From Streptomyces sp. RPA4-2 (lineage in GTDB: Bacteria; Actinomycetota; Actinomycetes; Streptomycetales; Streptomycetaceae), in the NCBI RefSeq assembly GCF_012273515.2, contig NZ_CP050975.2, positions 3,162,001-3,226,000 on the forward strand: a stretch of DNA of 64,000 bases, read 5' to 3'. This document shows positions 31,411 through 39,273 of the stretch, piece after piece. The position numbers and the translations under genes are program-made. The notes below the pieces were generated by a model, which saw only the letters and a list, made by a program, of their open reading frames with translations, had not been told where the DNA came from and did no database searches. Position 1 is the first letter of the stretch, and every line of letters begins with the position of its first letter.

Positions 31411-32504
31411 CGCTCCGTACCCCCCGCTCCGCCCGCACCGCCGGGCAGGGACAACGCTGTCCTCGCCGCGTCCAGCTCGGCGCACAGCACCTCCACCAGC
31501 TGTCCCGCGGACAGTTCACGGGCCATCCGGTGCCCCTGCCCCGCCCACAGGGCCATGCCCTGCGCGTCGCCCGCCCTGGCCGCCGCCTTGCGCAGCGGGG
31601 AGGTGAGGTGGTGGACGTCGGGGTACGCGGCGGGCGCGTACGGCCCGTGCTCCCGCATGAAGCGGTTGACCAGGCCGCGCGCGGGGCGGCCGGAGAACGC
31701 GCGCGTCAGCTCCGTGCGGACGAAGAGGGGGTTGGTCAGGGACTGCTTGTGCACGGCGTGCGCGCCGGACTCCGGGGTGGCGAGGAACGCGGTACCGAGC
31801 TGCGCCGCGTTCGCGCCCGCGGCGAGCGCCGCGGCGATCTGACTGCCGCGCATGATGCCGCCGGCGGCGACGACCGGGATCTGCACGGTCTCGCGGACCT
31901 GGGTGATCAGGGAGAGCAGTCCGATCCCCGTGCCGTCCGTCTCCGGGTTGTCGCGGTGGGTGCCCTGGTGACCGCCGGCCTCCACGCCCTGCACGACGAC
32001 CGCGGCGGCCCCCGCCCGCTGCACCGCGAGGGCCTCCTCGGCCGTGGTCGCGGTGATCATGGTGAGTGTGCCGGCCCGGGCGAAGGAGTCCAGGACGTCA
32101 CGGGTGGGGCAGCCGAAGTGGAAGGAGACCACCGGCACCGGGTTGTCGAGGAGGACCGCGAGCTTGGCGTCGTAGCCGTCGTCGCGGCCGCTGTCCGGAT
32201 CGCCGAGCTCCGTCTCGTACCAGGAGGCCTCACCGGCCAGCTGGTGGGCGTACACCTCGACGGTGGCCGGGTCCGCGTACTCGGCCTGCGGCATGAAGAG
32301 GTTGACCCCGAAGGGCCGGCTCGTCAGCCCGCGCAACTGCTTGATCTCCTGGTACATGCCGTCGGCGGTCTTGTACCCGGCGGCGAGGAACCCGAGCCCG
32401 CCGGCCTCGGACACGGCGGCCGCGAGGTGCGGGACGGAGACGCCGCCCGCCATGGGGGCCTGCACGATCGGGTGAGGGAAGAGATCGGTCAGTGCGGAGG
32501 ACAT
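31407..32504 (-). CDS. Nitronate monooxygenase (2-nitropropane dioxygenase-like)
   Basis: 365-residue FMN TIM-barrel enzyme: VQAPMAGGVSVPHLAAAVSEAGGLGFLAAG at the N-terminus, VQGVEAGGHQG and VVAAGGIMRGSQIAAALAAGANAAQLGTAFL at the flavin-phosphate site. It oxidises alkyl nitronates; bacterial class I enzymes detoxify propionate-3-nitronate. It overlaps rsmE by four bases and so lies in the same transcript. Confidence 0.92.
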   Translation of the reverse strand: MSSALTDLFPHPIVQAPMAGGVSVPHLAAAVSEAGGLGFLAAGYKTADGMYQEIKQLRGLTSRPFGVNLFMPQAEYADPATVEVYAHQLAGEASWYETELGDPDSGRDDGYDAKLAVLLDNPVPVVSFHFGCPTRDVLDSFARAGTLTMITATTAEEALAVQRAGAAAVVVQGVEAGGHQGTHRDNPETDGTGIGLLSLITQVRETVQIPVVAAGGIMRGSQIAAALAAGANAAQLGTAFLATPESGAHAVHKQSLTNPLFVRTELTRAFSGRPARGLVNRFMREHGPYAPAAYPDVHHLTSPLRKAAARAGDAQGMALWAGQGHRMARELSAGQLVEVLCAELDAARTALSLPGGAGGAGGTER

Positions 32505-32628
32505 GACGGCATGTTGTCACGTCCTCCGAACAAGTCCGAAATCCGGCCTTCCGCCCGCCGTGGGCCGCCGGGGCGGACGGTCCACGGCCCTTTTCCGCCC
32601 CCGCCGCCCCTGCCCGTCGTCGTCCGGG

Positions 32629-33765
32629 TCAGCGGCCGTTGAACGCGTCCTTCAGGCGGGAGAACAGGCCCTGCTGGCCCGGCTGGAACTGCCCGGTCGG
32701 ACGCTCCTCGCCGCGCAGCAGCGCCAGCTCCCGGAGCACCCGCTCCTGTTCGGCGTCGAGCTTGGTCGGCGTGGTGACCTCGACATGCACGATGAGGTCG
32801 CCCCGGCCGCCGCCGCGCAGATGCGTGACGCCGCGCCCGTGCAGCGGGATCGACTGCCCGGACTGCGTGCCGGGCCGGATGTCGACCTCCTCGAGACCGT
32901 CGAGGGTCTCCAGCGGCACCTTGGTGCCGAGCGACGCCGCGGTCATCGGGATGGTGACCGTGCAGTGCAGGTCGTCACCGCGGCGCTGGAAGGTCGAGTG
33001 CGGCAGTTCGTGGATCTCGACGTAGAGGTCACCGGCGGGACCGCCACCGGGCCCGACCTCGCCCTCGCCCGCGAGCTGGATCCGGGTGCCGTTGTCGACG
33101 CCCGCCGGGATCTTCACCGTGAGCGTGCGCCGGGACCGGACCCGCCCGTCGCCCGCGCACTCCGGGCACGGGGTCGGCACGACGGTGCCGAACCCCTGGC
33201 ACTGCGGGCACGGACGGGACGTCATGACCTGACCCAGGAACGACCGGGTGACCTGGGACACCTCACCGCGTCCGCGGCACATGTCGCAGGTCTGGGCGGA
33301 GGTTCCCGGCGCGGCGCCCTCACCGCTGCAGGTGGCGCAGACGACGGCCGTGTCGACCTGGATGTCCTTCGTCGTGCCGAAGGCGGCCTCGTCCAGCTCG
33401 ATCTCGAGCCGGATCATGGCGTCCTGGCCGCGCCGCGTGCGGGACCGGGGGCCCCGCTGCGACGCCGTGCCGAAGAAGGCGTCCATGATGTCCGAGAAGT
33501 TGCCGAAGCCACCGGCGCCGAAGCCGCCGGCGCCCGCGCCGCCCGCCTGGGACAACGGGTCGCCGCCGAGGTCGTAGACCTGCTTCTTCTGCGGGTCCGA
33601 CAACACCTCGTACGCGGCGTTGATCTCTTTGAACCGCTCCTGCGTCTTCGGATCGGGATTGACGTCCGGATGCAGCTCGCGTGCGAGCCGCCGGAAAGCC
33701 TTCTTGATCTCGTCCTGGGACGCGTCGCGGCGCACGCCGAGCACGGCGTAGTAGTCCGTGGCCAC
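32629..33765 (-). CDS. dnaJ2: Molecular chaperone DnaJ (second DnaJ, next to hrcA)
   Basis: 378 residues: J domain with HPD (ARELHPDVN), short Gly-rich linker, four CxxCxGxG-type zinc repeats (CATCSGEG, CDMCRGRG, CPQCQGFG, CPECAGDG) and substrate-binding C-terminal domains. Co-chaperone stimulating DnaK. It directly follows hrcA with no gap (33766/33765), an operon controlled by CIRCE. Confidence 0.95.
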   Translation of the reverse strand: MATDYYAVLGVRRDASQDEIKKAFRRLARELHPDVNPDPKTQERFKEINAAYEVLSDPQKKQVYDLGGDPLSQAGGAGAGGFGAGGFGNFSDIMDAFFGTASQRGPRSRTRRGQDAMIRLEIELDEAAFGTTKDIQVDTAVVCATCSGEGAAPGTSAQTCDMCRGRGEVSQVTRSFLGQVMTSRPCPQCQGFGTVVPTPCPECAGDGRVRSRRTLTVKIPAGVDNGTRIQLAGEGEVGPGGGPAGDLYVEIHELPHSTFQRRGDDLHCTVTIPMTAASLGTKVPLETLDGLEEVDIRPGTQSGQSIPLHGRGVTHLRGGGRGDLIVHVEVTTPTKLDAEQERVLRELALLRGEERPTGQFQPGQQGLFSRLKDAFNGR

Positions 33766-34782
33766 TTAAGACTCCGCCAGGATCTGTCCGACGTACCGTG
33801 CCACCGCTCGTACCGCTCCCATCGTTCCCGGGTAATCCATGCGGGTCGGTCCGACCACGCCGAGTTTGGCTACTGCCTCGTCGCCCGAACCGTAGCCGAC
33901 GGAGACCACGGACGTGGAGTTGAGTCCCTCGTACGCGTTCTCGTGACCGATCCGTACGGTCATGCCCGAATCCCCCGCCTCCCCAAGCAACTTGAGGAGC
34001 ACGACCTGTTCCTCCAGTGCTTCGAGCACCGGTCTGATCGTGAGGGGAAAATCATGTCCGAAGCGGGTCAGGTTCGCGGTGCCGCCGATCATCAGACGCT
34101 CCTCGGTCTCCTCGACGAGCGTCTCCAGAAGGGTGGAGAGCACCGTCGCGACGGTACCCCGGTCGTCCGCCTCGAAGGCGTCCGGCAGGTCCTGGACGAG
34201 CGGCGGGACGTCCGCGAAGCGGCGGCCCGCGACCCGGCTGTTGAGCCGGGCCCGCAGATCCGCCACGGAGGTCTCCCCGAACGGCGCCGGACAGTCGATC
34301 ATGCGCTGCTCGACCCGCCCCGTGTCCGTGATCAGGACGAGCATCAGCCGGGCGGGCGCCAGGGACAGCAGCTCCACGTGGCGCACGGTCGATCTGGTCA
34401 GCGACGGGTACTGCACGACGGCGACCTGCCGCGTCAGCTGCGCGAGCAGCCGCACGGTCCGCCCGACGACGTCGTCCAGGTCGACGGCGCCGCCCAGGAA
34501 GTTCTGGATGGCCCGCCGCTCGGGCCCGGTCATCGGCTTGACGCCGGCGAGCTTGTCGACGAAGAGCCGGTAGCCCTTGTCGGTGGGGATGCGCCCGGCA
34601 CTGGTGTGCGGCTGGGCGATGTACCCCTCGTCCTCCAGGGCGGCCATGTCGTTGCGGACCGTGGCCGGGGAGACTCCCAGCCGGTGCCGCTCCGTCAGCG
34701 CCTTGGAACCGACCGGCTCCTCGGTGCCGACGTAGTCCTGGACGATGGCGCGCAGCACTTCGAGCCTGCGTTCACTCAGCAT
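33766..34782 (-). CDS. hrcA: Heat-inducible transcription repressor HrcA
   Basis: 338 residues. N-terminal winged helix ([47 protein letters not shown]), then the GAF-like HrcA domain. It binds CIRCE and is activated by GroEL. The ATG at 34782 matches the family N-terminus. A CIRCE element 40 bases upstream implies autoregulation. Confidence 0.96.
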   Translation of the reverse strand: MLSERRLEVLRAIVQDYVGTEEPVGSKALTERHRLGVSPATVRNDMAALEDEGYIAQPHTSAGRIPTDKGYRLFVDKLAGVKPMTGPERRAIQNFLGGAVDLDDVVGRTVRLLAQLTRQVAVVQYPSLTRSTVRHVELLSLAPARLMLVLITDTGRVEQRMIDCPAPFGETSVADLRARLNSRVAGRRFADVPPLVQDLPDAFEADDRGTVATVLSTLLETLVEETEERLMIGGTANLTRFGHDFPLTIRPVLEALEEQVVLLKLLGEAGDSGMTVRIGHENAYEGLNSTSVVSVGYGSGDEAVAKLGVVGPTRMDYPGTMGAVRAVARYVGQILAES

Positions 34783-34821
34783 CGCGCACACCTCCAGATG
34801 TCGGTCCCTCGTCGCCTCGCT

Positions 34822-34846
34822 TGGCACTCAGCGCGTGCGAGTGCCA
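34822..34846. promoter_or_regulatory. CIRCE operator (HrcA-binding)
   Basis: TGGCACTC-N9-GAGTGCCA, a perfect eight-base inverted repeat with the CIRCE nine-base spacer (consensus TTAGCACTC-N9-GAGTGCTAA), directly upstream of hrcA-dnaJ2. Confidence 0.92.
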
Positions 34847-34987
34847 GCATTCCCCGGCCAGTGTACGGCCGGTGGGTACGACCCCGGCAAGGGCGGGCCC
34901 GCGATCTTGCGCACGTATGCCGACGTGTCCCGCGATGTCTCACCGGCGTCCGCCCTCCGGCCAGTGCCTCGGCACTAGCGTCACCGT

Positions 34988-35725
34988 ATGAAGGTGACTT
35001 GGGAAGAGCCGGGGTGGGAGGAGCTGGCCCCGCACGTGGGGCGGCGGCGGCTCGCGGGCTGGGACTGCACGGCCGGGCTGGTGGTGGGCGGGGGCGCGGC
35101 GCTCATGGTCGACGCGGGAGCGAGCCTCGGGGAGGGCGCACGGTTGCGCGCCGAGGCGCGACGGCTCCTCGGCCCGGACCGGGACGTGACGCACCTCGCA
35201 CTCACCCACCCGCACTTCGACCATGTCTTCGGCGCGGCGGCGTTCGCGGGCGCGCGGGTGTTCGGGGCGGCCGGCCTCGGCGCGGTCTTCGCGCAGGAGG
35301 GCGAGGAACTGCGCGTGGACGCCGTACGCCACGGCCTGGACCCGCGTGACGCCGCCGAGGCCGCGGGCGCCCTGGTCCCCCCGCGGCACTCCGTGTCGGG
35401 CGAGCGGACGCTCGACCTGGGCGGCGGTGTGCGGGCCGTGCTGGCGGACGTGGGACCCGGCCACACGGCGCACGATCTGGTGGTCCTGGTGACCGGGGCG
35501 CCCGGCACCCCGGAGGTCGTCTTCTGCGGGGACCTGGTGGAGGAGTCGGGCGAGCCCCAGGCCGGTCCCGACGCCGTCCCCTCCCGCTGGCCGGCGGCGC
35601 TGGACCGGCTGCTCGCCCTGGGCGGCGACGAGGCAGTGTACGTACCCGGTCACGGGGCCGCGGTGAATGCCGCGTTCGTCCGGGCTCAGCGGGACGCGCT
35701 GGCGACACGTTTCGGCGTGTCGTAG
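34988..35725 (+). CDS. Metallo-beta-lactamase-fold hydrolase
   Basis: 245 residues. Metal motif H74-P-H76-F-D78-H79 (THPHFDH), a later His in GPGHTAHD, Asp in VVFCGDLVEE and His in VYVPGHG, the full set for a binuclear site. Substrate unknown. Divergent from hrcA. Possible role in thioester or lactone hydrolysis is only family knowledge. Confidence 0.9.
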   Translation: MKVTWEEPGWEELAPHVGRRRLAGWDCTAGLVVGGGAALMVDAGASLGEGARLRAEARRLLGPDRDVTHLALTHPHFDHVFGAAAFAGARVFGAAGLGAVFAQEGEELRVDAVRHGLDPRDAAEAAGALVPPRHSVSGERTLDLGGGVRAVLADVGPGHTAHDLVVLVTGAPGTPEVVFCGDLVEESGEPQAGPDAVPSRWPAALDRLLALGGDEAVYVPGHGAAVNAAFVRAQRDALATRFGVS

Positions 35726-35770
35726 GGATCTCCCCGCCACCGCCCCGCCGGTTCTCCTATCGTCATCCGA

Positions 35771-36574
35771 ATGCGCCAGTACTCTCCGGATCTCACCCCG
35801 CCGTGGAAGAAGCCCAAGCCGGTGCCCGAGGTCCCCGCGGACCCGGGCCTGGTGGTCGAGGAGCCCGGTACGGGGTTCTGCGGGGCGGTGATCGGCTGCG
35901 AGGCGGGCACGGTGACGCTGGAGGACCGCTTCGGCAAGCACCGGGTGTTCCCGCTGGAGCCGCGCGGTTTCCTGCTGGAGGGCAGGGTGGTCACGCTGGT
36001 CCGTCCGGCCGCGGGACCGGTGCGGTCCGGTCGCACGGCATCCGGTTCGGTCGCCGTGCCGGGCGCACGGGCCCGGGCGGCGCGGGCCGGCCGCATCTAC
36101 GTGGAGGGCCGCCACGACGCCGAACTGGTCGAGCGCGTCTGGGGTGACGACCTCCGTATCGAGGGCGTCGTGGTCGAGTACCTGGAGGGCGTCGACGATC
36201 TCCCCGCCGTCGTGGAGGAGTTCGCCCCGGGGCCGGACGCCCGGCTGGGTGTGCTGGTCGACCATCTGGTCCCGGGCACGAAGGAGTCGCGTATCGCGGC
36301 GGCGGTCACGAGTGACCACGCCCTCGTCCTCGGCCACCCGTACATCGACGTCTGGGAGGCCGTGAAGCCGTCCTCCGTGGGCATTCCCGCCTGGCCCCGG
36401 GTCCCGCGCGGGCAGGACTGGAAGACGGGCGTGTGCCGGGCCCTGGGCTGGCCGGAGAACACCGGTGCGGCCTGGCAGCACATCCTGTCCCGGGTGCGCT
36501 CCTACAAGGACCTGGAGCCCGAACTCCTGGGCCGGGTGGAGGAGCTGATCGACTTCGTCACGGCGCCGGAGTGA
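35771..36574 (+). CDS. DUF3097 protein with Toprim-like core
   Basis: 267 residues, a conserved actinobacterial protein of the DUF3097 family. The middle contains IYVEGRHDAELVERVWGDD and LGVLVDHLVPGTKESRIA, which has the shape of a Toprim fold (conserved Glu, then D-x-D-like), as in primases, topoisomerases and OLD nucleases. A C-terminal part KTGVCRALGWPENTGAAWQHIL looks helical. A nucleic-acid role is an inference. Its last 17 bases overlap the convergent membrane-protein gene. Confidence 0.82.
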   Translation: MRQYSPDLTPPWKKPKPVPEVPADPGLVVEEPGTGFCGAVIGCEAGTVTLEDRFGKHRVFPLEPRGFLLEGRVVTLVRPAAGPVRSGRTASGSVAVPGARARAARAGRIYVEGRHDAELVERVWGDDLRIEGVVVEYLEGVDDLPAVVEEFAPGPDARLGVLVDHLVPGTKESRIAAAVTSDHALVLGHPYIDVWEAVKPSSVGIPAWPRVPRGQDWKTGVCRALGWPENTGAAWQHILSRVRSYKDLEPELLGRVEELIDFVTAPE

Positions 36575-37907
36575 CACCGGGGTCGTCGAGATCGTGGGGA
36601 GGGCGGGCGTCCTCGGGACGACGGGGGGCGGGGGATGCGACGGGACCGCCGGTGTCGCGGCCCCGGCTGCGGTGGCCCTTCCTGTCGCGGTCTCCCTGGT
36701 AGCCGGACGGCATCCGCTCACCGCCGAACCAGATGTGCGGCGCCCACCGCCGGCAGCCCGCCGCCACCGCGTGCCGGCCCCCGGCGGGCCAGATGGAGAC
36801 CCGATGACGCGGCCGGGGCAGCCCCGGCCGCAGCGGCTCGGTGTCGCGCACCCACTGCCACAGCAGCGGGTCGTCGCGGTCGATCTCGTCCTTCGGGCAG
36901 AGTTCCAGGGTGCGCAACGGCGGAGCCTCGTAGATGCCGACGCCGGCCAGCGAGTCCCACGGGAGCGTCACGGACCGCCCTCTCCGGACGATGTGGACCC
37001 CGTCGGCGTCCATGGTGACGCGGCGGCCGTAGTCCATCCGGGCGCCCCGCGCGATCATCACCAGGGCCCAGCCGGCCGACAGCACCAGCACGGCGGCGAT
37101 CACCTGGCGGACCACGGCGCCCGCACCGTGCCCGTGCTCGGGTACCAGCGCCCACACGGCCCACCCGCAGAGCGCCACCAGCGCCAGCGCCACGCCGAGT
37201 CGGCGGTATACCAGGATCATGCCCCTCTGGACGACCACCGTGTCCCCGATGCCGACGGCGTCGAACACCAGCGGGGCGTGCGCCACCGTGTCGGACCGCT
37301 CGGCCGTCCGCTCCCGGTGGCCCGTCTCGTCCGGCTGTCCCGGATACGACATCGGCTGCTCCTTGCGCCCGAACCACAGCTCGGGCGCCCACCGCACGAA
37401 CGCCTTCTCGTACGCCTTGTGGGAGTCGCCGACGTCGATGCGGTAGCGGAGCCGGGGCAGGCCCGGCCGGAGCGGTTCCGTGTCGCGGACGAACTTCCAC
37501 AGCAGCGGGTCGTCGCGGTCCATCTCGCCGTGCGGGCACAGCTCGACCGTGAAAACGGCACGGTGGGAGGTCCGTGCCCAGTACATTCCGGCCCCGGCCA
37601 GCGAGTCCCAGCGGATCAGGGCGGCCTCTTTGCCCCGCATCCACCAGAAGCCGGTCGAGTCGAAGGCGGTGACCCACCGGCGAGCCCGCCAGCGGGAGAC
37701 GAACAGGATCAGGCCGCCCACGCCCATCGCCATGAGCATCGCGAGAGGTATCCAGCCGGCACCGATCCCGTCGTCCCGGAAGGCGAACCAGAGACCCGTC
37801 CAGCCGCCCCCGAGGCACACCACCACGATCGGCAGGCTGAGCAGCAGTCGCCGCAGCCCGTACCGAAGAACGGTCGCGTCCTCGGCCGGCCACTCACCAG
37901 AGATCAT
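36558..37907 (-). CDS. Membrane protein made of two tandem copies of one module
   Basis: 449 residues in two similar halves. Each has two transmembrane helices (first pair near LLLSLPIVVVCLGG and IPLAMLMAMGVGGLILFV; second near LGVALALVALCGWAVWAL and VIAAVLVLSAGWALVMIA). A soluble PH-like stretch follows each: WDSLAGAGMYWA / WDSLAGVGIYEA, then ELCPHGEMDRDDPLLWKFVRD / ELCPKDEIDRDDPLLWQWVRD, and each ends W-A-P-x-x-WFG. The shared segments are close enough to indicate an internal duplication. Acidic/Arg-rich C-terminal tail. Function unknown. Confidence 0.8.
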   Translation of the reverse strand: MISGEWPAEDATVLRYGLRRLLLSLPIVVVCLGGGWTGLWFAFRDDGIGAGWIPLAMLMAMGVGGLILFVSRWRARRWVTAFDSTGFWWMRGKEAALIRWDSLAGAGMYWARTSHRAVFTVELCPHGEMDRDDPLLWKFVRDTEPLRPGLPRLRYRIDVGDSHKAYEKAFVRWAPELWFGRKEQPMSYPGQPDETGHRERTAERSDTVAHAPLVFDAVGIGDTVVVQRGMILVYRRLGVALALVALCGWAVWALVPEHGHGAGAVVRQVIAAVLVLSAGWALVMIARGARMDYGRRVTMDADGVHIVRRGRSVTLPWDSLAGVGIYEAPPLRTLELCPKDEIDRDDPLLWQWVRDTEPLRPGLPRPRHRVSIWPAGGRHAVAAGCRRWAPHIWFGGERMPSGYQGDRDRKGHRSRGRDTGGPVASPAPRRPEDARPPHDLDDPGVTPAP

Positions 37908-37934
37908 GAACGCGGACTGTAGGCGAACAGGCGT

Positions 37935-39176
37935 TCAGTCCACCAGATCCCGGACCACCGCGTCCGCGAGCAGGCGTCCGCGCAGCGTGAGGACGGCGCG
38001 GCCCTCGTCGTAGGGACCGTTCTCGAGAAGTCCGTCGGAGAGCGCGCGACGGGAGGCCGAAAGCCCTTCCGGCCTGAGCAGGGAGAGCGGGCAGCCCTCG
38101 CGGAGCCGCAGTTCGAGGAGGATCCGCTCGACGCGGCGGTCCTCGCCGGAGAGCAGCTCGCGCCCCGCGCCGGGGGACCTCCCGGAGGCCAGCGCCGCCG
38201 CGTACGCCCCGGGGTGCTTCACGTTCCACCAGCGCACGCCGCCGACGTGGCTGTGGGCCCCCGGCCCGGCCCCCCACCAGTCCGCGCCGCGCCAGTACAG
38301 CTCGTTGTGCAGGCACCGGCCGGCCTCGGAGGTGGCCCAGTTGGACACCTCGTACCAGTCGAAGCCCGCCGCCGCCATCACCTCGTCCGCGATGAGGTAG
38401 CGGTCCGCGTGGACGTCGTCGTCCGTCATCGGGACCTCGCCGCGGCGGATGCGCCGGGCCAGCTGGGTGCCCTCCTCGACGATCAGGGCATACGCGGAGA
38501 CATGGTCGGGCCCGGCGCCGAGCGCGGCGTCCAGCGAGGCCCGCCAGTCGTCGTCGGACTCGCCGGGCGTGCCGTAGATCAGGTCGAGGTTCACATGCGC
38601 GAAGCCCGCCGCGCGGGCCTCGGCGACACAGGCCTCGGGGCGCCCGGGGGTGTGCGTGCGGTCGAGCACCTTCAGGACGTGCTGCCGGGCGCTCTGCATG
38701 CCGAAGGAGATCCGGTTGAAGCCCCCGGCCCGCAGGGTCGCGAGGTACTCCGGGTCCACGGACTCCGGGTTCGCCTCCGTGGTGATCTCGGCGTCGTCCG
38801 CGAGCCCGAACTCCTCGCGGACCGCGCCCAGCATCCGTACGAGGTCGCCGGCGGCCAGCAGCGTCGGCGTGCCGCCCCCGACGAAGACCGTACGGACGGG
38901 GCGCGGGTCGTCACCGAGCACCTTGCGGGCGAGCCTGACCTCGTCGATCAGGGTGTCCGCGTAGTTGTCGCGGGAGGCGAGCACGCCTCCGGAGCCCCGC
39001 AGCTCGGTCGCCGTGTAGGTGTTGAAGTCGCAGTACCCGCAGCGGGTCGCGCAGTACGGCACGTGGAGATAGAACCCGAGGGGGCGGTCGGCGGCCCCGG
39101 CCAGGGCGTGCGCGGGCAGCGCCCCGTCGTCGGGGACGGGCTCACCGTCGGGGAGTGCGGAAGGCATGTCTTCCAT
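37935..39176 (-). CDS. hemW: HemW-like radical SAM protein (coproporphyrinogen III oxidase family)
   Basis: 413 residues. The radical-SAM cluster motif is C42-x3-C46-x2-C49 (CATRCGYC), followed by FVGGGTPTLL and EANPES, family landmarks, and the HemN C-terminal domain. The longer motif CxxxCxxC without a fourth Cys (as in HemN's CxxxCxxCxC) favours HemW, a heme-trafficking protein, over a true oxidase. ATG at 39176 or 39167; the first is taken. Confidence 0.9.
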   Translation of the reverse strand: MEDMPSALPDGEPVPDDGALPAHALAGAADRPLGFYLHVPYCATRCGYCDFNTYTATELRGSGGVLASRDNYADTLIDEVRLARKVLGDDPRPVRTVFVGGGTPTLLAAGDLVRMLGAVREEFGLADDAEITTEANPESVDPEYLATLRAGGFNRISFGMQSARQHVLKVLDRTHTPGRPEACVAEARAAGFAHVNLDLIYGTPGESDDDWRASLDAALGAGPDHVSAYALIVEEGTQLARRIRRGEVPMTDDDVHADRYLIADEVMAAAGFDWYEVSNWATSEAGRCLHNELYWRGADWWGAGPGAHSHVGGVRWWNVKHPGAYAAALASGRSPGAGRELLSGEDRRVERILLELRLREGCPLSLLRPEGLSASRRALSDGLLENGPYDEGRAVLTLRGRLLADAVVRDLVD

Positions 39177-39273
39177 TGTCCCGTACTCGGCCGCATGCCC
39201 CTTTCCACGGTCGCCCGCGTTCCGGACGCCGGGGTGTGAAGGGGATCCGGGGCTCGGGATGCCAGTGCCCTCG

